64,000 bases of DNA from Utricularia gibba (taxonomy: Eukaryota > Streptophyta > Magnoliopsida > Lamiales > Lentibulariaceae). This document shows, piece by piece, positions 54,777-64,000 of this stretch. The DNA lies in NCBI GenBank assembly GCA_002189035.1, contig NEEC01000012.1:2108001-2172000 (forward strand), written 5' to 3'. The first letter of the stretch is position 1. Every line of letters starts with the position of its first letter. A program made the position numbers and the translations under genes. The notes beneath the pieces were generated by a model that made no database searches, was not told where the DNA came from, and saw only the letters and a list, made by a program, of their open reading frames with translations.

Positions 54777-56231
54777 TTACCATCGGAAATCCCATCTGGG
54801 CTTGATCTTGGACATCTGGTTGGAGCCATGGGGGTAATCGGTCTCAGCCCTCTTGGCGTTCCGCAGCGCACACCAACCGATGGCGTAAACCCCGATCAGG
54901 AGAAGAATGACGACGATGTTGAGCACCGACACCTTCTGCCAGTCCCTCCGCACCATCTCCATAACCCCGGCTTTGCACGAGGTGCAGTCGTAGCACAGCA
55001 CCGGCATCGTGGGGTTCCACCGGTAGCAGTCGGAGGGGTCCCGTGGCTGCATTTCGTAGTTGCACCAAGCCGGCGGCCTGCAGCATCCCCACTGCAGCAG
55101 AAAATGGATCGGGAGATGGCTCAAACACTCTGTAGCTATAGTGTGAATACTAAAATGGATATACTGATTTATTTCATAACTTTGAATTAAATAAGTAGTT
55201 GTGATTTATGTAATTTATTATTTGTCTACGAGGAAATAAATATGTTTCGATCTCATTCAAATTTAATGTATTGGAGTCAAAGGTATTTGTTGAATAAGTT
55301 GGTAACTTATTTTGATAAGTAAGAGAAATGTAATTTATAAAATAAAGCAGTATTTTTGAAAACTTTTTAAATTTATTTTTTAAAAATTATTTTTAAAAAA
55401 TAATAAATAATAAATAAAAGTAAATTATTTTTTATTTTTTCAAAAATATTTTTATATTATAATTTAAAAAGTATTTTTAATATAATTATTTTTATAAATA
55501 ATAGTATTATAAAATAAGATTATTTTATTTTTAAAAAATAAAAATAGTCTTAAAAAATTTTCAAATACTCAAGTGAAATTTTAAGTAAAGCTATAGATAA
55601 ATTTAAAATATGTAGAAATTAAGTATTAGTTTTAATAAAAATTACTGATAATTAAAAGTCAATTAGTTTGTTATAATTAATTTTAATTTCTAATTTAAAT
55701 TATAAGTTAAAAAATAATTCGTGGGGACTATACCGTAAAAGACACAAACCTGAATAGGCGACATGGTGCTGGTTAGAGAATAGCCATAAGGCATCGTCGT
55801 CATCTTCTTGGCACAAGTATTAGAGCCCACTACGCAGCTTCTGATAGCAGCCCAGTTCCGGTGCACCTTGTTCCTCAACCAAGGTGAATAACTGGTGACG
55901 CGATACTCCCTTCCCGACGGACCATCCACTCCTCCCCCGGGCCCGTCACAACGAACCCGAAAATGGTGAACACGATCAAGGATCCGATGAGCATAATCGT
56001 GATCATGGAGTAAATCCACAGCAACCAGGCTACATGGAAGCACGCCCCGACGAACCCCAAAACGGAGAAGATCAAGATTACGAATCCGATCGCCAGAAGC
56101 GCCGTCTGGAAGAGGCTTTGGCAGCTGGAATCGCTCCTTGTCATCCACAGTCCGACTCCGATCATGGGGATGGAGGCGAGGAGCGTCAGGAGATTGAGGA
56201 ATCCGATCACCGCGTTGCTCAACCTGTACAT
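54777..56231 (-). CDS. Tetraspanin (TET2-like)
   Basis: Four-pass plasma-membrane organiser. Exons (minus) 55750-56231 and 54777-55091, joined in phase 0, give 265 residues. MYRLSNAVIGFLNLLTLLAS opens TM1; TM2 and TM3 contain FVILIFSVLGFVGACFHVAW and a third hydrophobic stretch. The large loop carries WLRNKVHRNWAAIRSCVVGS and the plant signature GCCRPP right after the intron, then further Cys (CYRWN, VLCYDCTSC). TM4 is VLNIVVILLLIGVYAIG. The tail ends KPRWDFRW. The five-C run at 55934-55938 (plus strand) is one base short: the given frame leaves after VVTGPG and stops, while one added base continues PGGGVDGPSGREYRVTSYSPW as in family members. A likely consensus error. It separates STIG1 genes b and c. 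Confidence 0.88.
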
Positions 56232-59200
56232 GGTTGACACAGTGTGTTCGTCTTTTGAAAGAGACCTGGTATATGATGAGGTGCACTTCTTAGGGACTAA
56301 GCAAAGGGGCTTCATTCTGAAGCTAATGAAGAATTTCAGAAAGAATCCACCTTTTGTAATACGGATGGATGGATGCTAATGCAGGAGGATCGATTCGATC
56401 TAATCTTCATCCCCAGATTTAGATAGAAAGCATGTGTTTGGGCACACCAAAGATCATTTTACATATATCTACTCATGTGTTGATACTTTCAGACAGCTTA
56501 TAATTAACAGCATGCTCTAAATAACCAATTAAAATGTGGGTAAATACTAAGGCCATGTTTGGTAGTTGGTATAAGTGAAGATAAATCAAATAATGAAATA
56601 AATAATATGTCTCATGCATACCAAAGCTACTTAAATTTATGTTGACATCATGAATAAATTTATATTGAAATAATATATAACGATAAAGCTATCAAACACA
56701 GTCTAAGACCATGTTTCATTTAAAGTAAGAATGAAATAGTTTAGTTTATTAAGTATTACGTGCGGGTTTAATTGAAATCAAATATTTGTAATCACCTTCC
56801 ATTATATATGGGTTTAAATAAAATCTCATATTTTTATTTTTTTACGTGTTTAATAAAACTTTGTACCAAACCCTAAAATATAATCTCTAACCATTCAAAT
56901 GTGGCCAAACTCATCAACCAAAGCTCTAAGTATCGTTTGATAGGAATGTTTGAATTTATTTCGGGTTTAACGTATTTTTTATATAGGTGATCAAAAAATA
57001 ATTTTCAATAAATATTTCAGGAAAGTTAAATTTTAAAATTTTACAAATATTTAAAAATAAGAAAAGTTTCTAAATTTTCAAATTGTTTTAAAGACGTTCA
57101 AAGGAGAGTCTTTTTTTTTAAATAATTTTCTTGGAGAAGTCAGGTGTCGGTGATCGTGGCGGCCCATGAAAACGCGGTGGAGAACATAGAGGCCACGTCG
57201 ACGTTGGAGGTCCTTTTAGGTGGAATTAAATATTGCATGAGATTGATATTTAATGATTCTGCATTAAATAGTGAATGGTGACGTGGAATTAGAGTGTTGG
57301 GGACAATTAAGTAGATGTCGTTATCATTGCAATAACACTTTTGTTTGAACTAACGCAACCGTAATTAACTACCTTTCCCATTTCTTTTATATCCACGTGC
57401 TCACATAACCAATTTCTAAAGAATTTAGATTTGGATTCTATTACTTAGAAAAGACACGTCTTTCATCGCCACACTTTCGTTTATTTAATGAGAATTAAAC
57501 ATTTAATTCTCATTCTCATTATATAATTAATTCCATATGTCATTTTATGCTTCATAACACCTTGAAGTCATACTTGATTATATCATGTTAAATAGCATCA
57601 TGAGTATAATGAAAATTTATCTAATCACAAATATCATGAGGATTTTGTAGTATTAAGATACTTAATCTTATTATATGATATTATTTATTTTAAATATTTA
57701 ATTTTCATGATTTTACTTTATTTCTTTATAAGTAAAATACTTCGTATAAGATCAGTAATGTTACTTTATTTAAGCATGTTTTCTACTCTTACATTTATGT
57801 ATGAGTTATTGTAAACTACGTTCTTGACAGGAAAAGCACCACTATTCAAAAATATTATAGCTAGGAACTTCAATTATAAAATTTTATATGATAACTAATT
57901 CTTTTTTTAACTAACATCTTATACCAATTTATTTTTATTCTTATGTAAATGAACTCGTAAATATCTAATATTGGATAAATTAATTAAAATATCCTAATTC
58001 CTAATTCTCATTTAGAGAGTGAATTAAAAGTACAAACACACATTTAAACCCTGTAGATGATTTTCATGATTTGGGTCATGTATAAAACTGATCATTCATT
58101 CACTCTTTCATATATACCAAGTTAAAATTTTTAACTGAATATGACTATTTTTTTCACATACTTAATCAAGAATGATCAGATTTGTAACACACAGGCTCAC
58201 TTGATATTTCTATTCCTTTTTTTGTTCAAAAAACCTACTCTATCCTTCATTACTTTACATCCTCCAAGTGAAATTATTCAACTAACAACGGCCCATAGGA
58301 TCACATCGCCTACACAACTGGTGGTTTTCTTTTGTTGAATTAATACGCAGAGAAGCAGCCCCCAGAAACCTCTGCAAAGTCCAACGTCAAGAAGAATTTC
58401 TCTTCTACACAATCCAAGGACCATCGTATCAGACTAAGATCCTACCCCAGAAACCGTACCCACTTGAGGCCGCCTACCGGCGAAGCTCCGGCCCTCCACC
58501 TCCGGGAAACGCCTCCATCCTCATCGCCTGAGCATGCGCACCGTGGCTGCTCTGGTGGAAGAAGCAGCAGCTGCAGCTGGTGCATCCGCCGACAAACGGG
58601 TTGAAGGGGATCGTCAAGATTTGAACAACAGAGAGGAAGTCCAATTTGTCAAACTCCTAAGTCCACTGCAATGAATGCGAAGTGATTATCAGGCAATGAA
58701 ATATCTACAACTGCAGCCAACACTTAAATGATGGAGTGACAGGAAAACCATTGACTTTCTGCCTTAAATTCGCTTTGCGTTTTGGTCTTAAAAACATGAT
58801 TATTCAAATGCTGTTACATGGACGCCCTGGACAGTCTGTTTCCCTTTGCGGTACGGTCTTCCCTGTCTTAACGAATAAATGCATTCCTATCCACGTTGTT
58901 TTTACAGATTTTCAAAAGGAAATGCTAAGTTATTACACACACCGTGTGGAAAATGCTTTCTGTTTTCGTGTTTTTTTTTTCCCATAACACTGATTATTAT
59001 ATTCGTAAATTTTATCCAATACGAATATTGACCCAAGATAGTTTTTATTGACGGATATTTTACTTTTAACTTGAAGCTTTGACAAAAAATTTTTACTTTA
59101 TTTTATGTTGAATAAATTAAAAAAGGAATGTGAGTATTTTATTTTAAATTTATCATGCAGATTTAAATAATTAAATGTAAAGTAAATAAATATATCCAAT

Positions 59201-59731
59201 ACATTAAATCCATGAGGTTCCTTTCATGCCTTAAATTATATCATAATCAAGCTACCACAAACATTTAAAAATGCCTAAACGATATGAAAAATGAGACAAT
59301 GATGTTTCATTCGAATTCGATTCTAGTTTGAAATAACTTTTGTTTTTAGATGAACGTCACAAAAATAGTTTTGTTATAAAACATGAATGACTTCTATTTG
59401 ATAAAAATTTGAAAATCTAAAAGCGTTTATTATTTTTAAGAATATGTTAAGTTATCAAAATCATTTCTCGAAAATTAACTTTCGATAATAGGAATATGTT
59501 GAAGGAAGGTCATCTGTTGAGAGTTGCTAACATCTGCCATAAACAGAACGCGGTTTTGCTGGCCAAAATCAACTCTTTTCGTCTACAACTCTTGATCTTT
59601 AGGTTTCAGAAAGTTTGATGAACTTTGTTGCTACTTAGGGTGTTCCAGTCTTGTCTTGCAATTATATCGTATTTAATAGGCATCTGGAAAAATGGGGTGC
59701 AACATCCAAAGGTCAAAGCTTTCCCTTGTGA
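56232..59731. other. AT-rich intergenic region with two GC-richer islands
   Basis: 56232-56400 is the tetraspanin leader and promoter. 57130-57230 is a GC-richer island with no stable frame. 58340-58660 is another, described separately as a possible minus-strand exon. The rest is AT-rich with no recognised feature. Confidence 0.5.
58474..58656 (-). other. Possible terminal exon of an unrecognised Cys-rich peptide
   Basis: On the minus strand an AG-preceded open stretch of 60 codons starts FDKLDFLSVVQILTIPF, continues NPFVGGCTSCSCCFFH and ends EAFPGGGGPELRR before TAG (58476-58474). The CxxCxCC cluster, Gly-rich end and GC content unlike its surroundings suggest a former or real exon. No start codon, upstream exon or family could be identified, so it may be a remnant. 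Confidence 0.3.
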
Positions 59732-59737
59732 TATAAA
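59732..59737 (+). promoter_or_regulatory. TATA box of STIG1 gene c
   Basis: TATAAA within GATATAAACCCCTCCCACCA, nearly the same as before gene b; the ATG is 74 bp downstream. Confidence 0.65.
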
Positions 59738-59810
59738 CCCCTCCCACCATGCTCTCTGTCAATCCATCTCAGAACACAACAAGCAAACCCTAAGAAGGAA
59801 ACAGCCCACA

Positions 59811-60537
59811 ATGAAGATGCTGCAGGTTCTATTGCTGCTCGTCGCGTTTGCTGCAATCGTCGTTGTGATTCCGCTGCTCGAGAGGGAGTCTCGGCATCTG
59901 CAACGGCACTACAAAGTTGTGGAAACCATGATCCAACATGAACAAGGTTTCTGCCCACCCTTTGATTCTTTCTCTTGGGGCAATCTGCGATTCGATTGCT
60001 CGTTTTGATCCTGGATCGAAGAAGAGTAAGATGGTTTACAAGGGTGAGGAGAATTACTATGGGAATCGATTCCGTTTAATCTCATCCTCTTGTATGCTAT
60101 CTTCCTGTTCTTCATGCGAATCCTTGTGCTGCTTTCCCTTTTCAATCAGAATACAATGCGACCCACATAGACATATTTACAGAAGGAGATGTATGCTAAC
60201 AGTATGCCTCGTAATTTTTCCAGAAAATTTTATGAATGAAGCTCCGGAAGAAGCTGCGAGGGAGCTACTGGAATCGGAAGGAGGACGAAGGATACACAGA
60301 AGGAGGCGATGCAAACTCCACCACGGAGGGAAGGGGACTGTCTGCAGCAACAAATGCGTGGACACCAACTCCGATCGGCTCAACTGCGGCCACTGCGGCA
60401 AGAAGTGCCATCTCCACTGGCTTTGCTGCAAGGGAAAGTGCGTTAACGTGTTGAGAGATACGAAGCACTGCGGCACCTGCAACCGAACAGTTTGCCGCAC
60501 ATGCGTTTTCGGGATGTGTGACTACGCGAAAAGATGA
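59811..60537 (+). CDS. STIG1-like cysteine-rich protein (gene c)
   Basis: Exons 59811-59946 and 60224-60537, phase-1 joint, 149 residues. MKMLQVLLLLVAFAAIVVVI is the signal peptide or anchor, then a basic linker with HLQRHYKVV and RRIHRRRRC. The STIG1 domain has 14 cysteines: CKLHHGGKGTVCSNKCVD, NCGHCGKKC, LCCKGKCVNV, HCGTCNRTVC, CVFGMCDYAKR. Gene b and c share start, intron position, leader and domain wording, so they are a direct duplication, later separated by or spanning the oppositely oriented tetraspanin gene. The 277-bp intron is GC-richer than that of gene b. No lesion seen. Confidence 0.88.
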
Positions 60538-61473
60538 AGCGGCGCGTCAAAATAACGTGTAAATATGATCGGCTGACGAAATGCAACGAAGGGAAAATAA
60601 GTCAACTCTGGTAAGAATCAGGACACCGGAATCGGTGAAGTTGAAGCCTCCGTGTCCGAGAATACTACAGTCGTCGTCGTCTGCGGGTTGTATTAAAAAA
60701 TGGAGATATCGATGTATGTCATTTTTGTTTAAAACAAAGTAGCTAATTTTATTATTAAATATGTTTAATTTATATTACAAAATTACTATAAATGTATAAT
60801 ATTTTATTAGAATCACTTTTTAAAAAAGTAGAATTAAACACACTCAATTGAGACACCATTTGTTGGATGTATTTAACCAATAATTTGAATATAACTTATA
60901 TTAAATAGGTCGAAATTGTATTTAATCTTTTTATTAAATATGTACTGTTATGATAGGATTAAAAAATGATTACCTTATAATATACGAAGAATTAAAGAAA
61001 ATTCTGTCTAAATACTAAGAGACTATTCTGTTTTCATAATTTTTTAAAGTGATTATATTTAATTTTTGAAGATTTAAATATTTAACCATTCGATAGTAAA
61101 ATCAAAATTTATATTCTGTAATTCACTTCAGCAATATTAAATTTATAGTATAATACAAAATAGTTTTATAATCTCAAATTAATTCTATTCACAAAATCAG
61201 AAAATTGATTCTATTTTACATAAATTGAAGTAAAAATTAAAATTACAAAAGAGGCCCTAATTGTGTTATATTAGATAACATTTTTTTATGATTACAAAAA
61301 TTGACATTATTTTTGTTCAACCCACTAGGTCTCAACTAACTAAGCGGGTTGCTTTTGATAGTGTAGAATATGTGCTCGCTATGATGATCCCTATAACGAA
61401 CATACATACGACCAAATCTGGGGAGAAGTCGGCGTCCCTGCATCGGCTAGGTTGAGAAGAGAGGCCTGAGGAA
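60538..61473. other. AT-rich intergenic region
   Basis: 3' flank of STIG1 gene c, then very AT-rich DNA to the 3' end of the J-protein gene. No gene, repeat array or RNA seen. Confidence 0.5.
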
Positions 61474-62551
61474 TCAAGAGCGGTCGCCTTTTGACTTCTC
61501 CAAGCATTCCATGGCTTCTTCGAAGGATTTCTGGAACAGAAGAGCATGCTTAGGAGTAGGAATGAAGGGGATAAATGCAGGGATTTCATCTGGAGCACAT
61601 ACCCCTGGATTCTGCATTTTCCAGAGGGCTGGCCCAGCGGCATCCAGCAAAAATGCTGCCCCTATGACAACACTAGAACGAAGTATGTAAGCAGAAACAC
61701 GAAGGGGAGGAAGAAAGCAAGGCATTTGTAGCTGAAACTGAGATTAAGAGAAAGCAGGTTCAATGTGGCCTCTGTTCTTTTCTGCTGCTCATTAGCAACT
61801 ACAATCGCACAAAAAAACGATCAAGCACTTTTAAATCCTTCAGCGTAAGCATGCATTCAGTTGTAATTCCCAAGTATTGAAAGCATGACTACAAGGGCGG
61901 TGTTGCCAAACAAGCCTAATCATTCTGCATCGAACAGAAGGCCATACGATTGCCATCATTTGAAAATTTCTCAAAGCAATTGAGCTGTTCTAATGCATTC
62001 TTCATATAATTTCAATGTTACTCAGCTCTTTTGACTTCAATTTGGGATGCAAAAACATCGATCCATTTGGAATAAGCATTCCCCAGTCTCAATAAAAAAA
62101 ATAATCAAGCATCAGAAATAGAAGCAAGGAACAATTACCAGGAAAGTGTAGCATTCAACAGAAACGCCTTGGTGGTAACAAATCGAAGACCCATCTCAAT
62201 TTTCGTAAAAATACCGTCAACACCGCCGCCGTAGGCGTTTTTTCTCCCCGACCCACTATACCCATAACCATAACTGTACGAAGAATTAGAAGCGGTTTCA
62301 CCCCTGTAATGAGAAGTACGGCGATTATACGCGGATCTGGCGTGATTGTAATCAGCGCGCTTTACATCATCGATCAGGACCTCATACGCCTCTGATATCC
62401 GTCTAAACCTATGAGCCGCGGATTCGCGTAACTGCTTCGAGGAGTGTGAGTGTTTATCCGGATGGAACTCCATCGCCAATTTTCTGAAAGCCTTTTTAAT
62501 TTCTTCCTTGCTCGCGTTGTTGTTCACACCCAGAGCCCTGTAATGATCCAT
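61474..62551 (-). CDS. J-domain protein, DnaJ72-like (DJC72 type)
   Basis: Hsp70 co-chaperone. Exons (minus) 62139-62551, 61603-61672 and 61474-61530; frame is kept and the product is 179 residues. The J domain begins at the first residue (MDHYRALGVNNNASKEEIKK) with the HPD motif at residues 30-32 (FHPDKH) and RFRRISEAYEVL. A Ser/Tyr/Gly-rich linker (SYSYGYGYSGSG) follows, then a hydrophobic segment (KAFLLNATLS to IGAAFLLDAAG) and a tail ALWKMQNPG joined to KSFEEAMECLEKSK. This layout matches Arabidopsis DnaJ72 from memory. An unspliced second intron would give a different, longer tail through the sequence between 61530 and 61603. Probably membrane-anchored; client unknown. Confidence 0.88.
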
Positions 62552-63027
62552 TTCGGCGATTCTGATCCCGTTCTCCGATAAATCCCCCGCCTAGCTACAA
62601 ATTCGATTCGGCTCCGAGATCAAAAAGCGGCGGTGGGCGGGGACTCTGCTAGTCTGCTGCCGTGGCCATCATTCGGCCGCATGCAATTTCTGGTTCCATT
62701 TTTTTGTTGGTAAGTATATAATTTCTGGTTCCATTTTCATATTTTTTTATAATTTCTAATCAATTTAATAAATTTAAAAATCAATCTGCCTCAAAATTAA
62801 TATCATATTAGACTATAAACTCATGTTAATATTCATATTATGCTTTTGGGTTTTTTATTCTTTGATTATTGCTATAATTAAATATTAACTAGTAAAATGA
62901 ATAATAAAAACATTAAAAATAATTTAATTAATTTTTCTAATAACAATAATTATTTATCGGAATATACTTAATATTTTGAAATATTAACTACTATTTTAGT
63001 TAACATTTTTTATTCATGATATTTAAT
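62552..63027. other. Intergenic between J-protein start and GDSL esterase end
   Basis: 62552-62700 is the GC-richer leader and promoter of the J-protein gene. 62740-63027 is AT-rich with no feature seen. Confidence 0.5.
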
Positions 63028-64000
63028 TTAAAATATAATATTTCCATATAACAGGCTGCAGTCTGCAGCTGCCAAAACGGCCGGTGCGAGAAAATGGAAG
63101 AACCGAGCGTTGGCGGCCTGTGTGAAATGGTAGCCATCCCAGCTGATGTACTGCCCCGGATTAGGGCAAACCGGAACTCCCGGTCCGCCGCAAAATCCGG
63201 GCTTGGTAACGTCGTACTCGTAGGTGCCGCAGCACTGGTGCACGGCAGTGCTCACATTGATCCCTGTCAAAGCAGTTTCGTGTTTAATAATTACTGACGT
63301 TCTCTTTTTTTTACAAGGGAAGAGAGTAATTCTGAGTTACCGTAGAGGGGCGCAGAGAGGAGGAAGAGCTGGAAGGTGTTGTAGTTGTCTAAGTAAGTGA
63401 CCTTGGCATCGGAGAATGCCACGGGCAGTGTTGCAATGGCATGCTGCAGGAGGCTGTTTAGGAGGATTGCAACTCCGTTCACAGCCTCGCTGCACCCGTA
63501 CTTATTGCGTAGGAAAGCGTTGGCACTGGAAGCGGCGCGGGGAGTGCATCCTATCGGAAATAAACCGGGAACTATGATCTTGGATGCCCCAGCGATATCA
63601 GTTCCTGTTCACAGGAAGGTGAATCAGAAGATCAGGCACGGTGGGTTTTCTCGTTTTCAATTCTGGATGCAGAATGCTTATTTATGTTGATGGTTTTCCT
63701 GCAGAAACTTTACCTTGACACCATCAAGGATGGCTTGAACAATGAAAGGAAGCAAAGCTTCAGTCTGTTCCATCGTCTTGTTTGCAAAGACTGCGAAGTT
63801 GATATCGTTCACACCGAATTCACCAAAGTAAAACAAAGAACTTCTCAACTTGTCCCTACACTCTGCAAAGTTGATTCGATATTGTCGAACGTTGTTACTG
63901 GGAATCACAATTGAGAAACATTCTGAATGAAACCTGATTCAGTGGAGCAAAGTGATCCAAGGTGGTCCTTAAACCACCCTAATTGATGGGAGAGGTCTGG
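63028..64000 (-). CDS. GDSL esterase/lipase, 3' part (5' end outside window)
   Basis: Secreted SGNH-fold hydrolase. Visible exons (minus): 63934-64000 (partial), 63714-63862, 63341-63604, 63028-63263. The first holds QLGWFKDHLGSLCSTES, the second FGEFGVNDIN (block III, the GxND motif with the oxyanion Asn), the third IIVPGLFPIGC (block after III) and the last VHQCCGTYEY and SWDGYHFTQAANA (block V, catalytic Asp and His). The Ser of block I lies beyond the window. Exon 63341-63604 needs one extra base at the four-base run 63587-63590 to continue the frame from exon 63714-63862 (giving ELISLGASKIIVPG); as given it hits a stop. A likely consensus error. The sequence resembles acetylajmalan-esterase-type GDSL proteins. 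Substrate unknown. Confidence 0.82.

Overview
The window looks like nuclear DNA of a flowering plant, most likely a eudicot. Genes have GT-AG introns, intergenic DNA is very AT-rich, and the families present are plant-specific or plant-typed: KCS condensing enzyme, group II CNGC channel, STIG1 cysteine-rich proteins, plant tetraspanin with a GCCxPP motif, and dual-targeted biotin ligase. I could not fix the species. No RNA genes or CRISPR arrays were seen.

Layout. 503-23890 is a local duplication array. Unit 1 (503-9676) holds an ALP1-like (Harbinger-derived) gene, a long AT-rich spacer and a 3-ketoacyl-CoA synthase (KCS) gene. Partial unit B (9693-12862) is spacer only. Unit 3 (12911-23890) holds ALP1-like, spacer and KCS again, with a solo LTR in the ALP1-like gene and a MITE-like insertion in the spacer. 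A decayed MAP kinase pseudogene (23905-25330, minus) abuts the array. The right part is ordinary gene space: serine carboxypeptidase-like (26139-28918), HCS1 biotin-protein ligase (30365-32370), a UFM1 pseudogene (32690-33059, minus), a TMN7-type EMP70 protein (33815-36661), a CNGC (36905-40552, minus), a small membrane protein (42317-42624, minus), a VDAC porin (43343-45354), three STIG1 genes (48495-49688, 53288-53901, 59811-60537) with a TET2-like tetraspanin between the last two (54777-56231, minus), a DnaJ72-like J protein (61474-62551, minus) and the 3' part of a GDSL esterase (63028-64000, minus).

The genes are mostly unrelated housekeeping or surface and secretory functions. The two local families (KCS/ALP1-like array and STIG1 cluster) show gene birth by duplication. 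The STIG1 cluster includes a protein with one and a half STIG1 domains whose second intron looks carved from former coding sequence.

A caution applies to the whole window. Eight otherwise well-preserved genes each lack exactly one G/C base needed to keep frame, seven of them in a run of four or five G or C. Restoring one base gives the expected family length and C-terminus every time. This fits consensus homopolymer error better than eight independent mutations, so the single-base breaks should not be taken as pseudogenisation without read-level checking.
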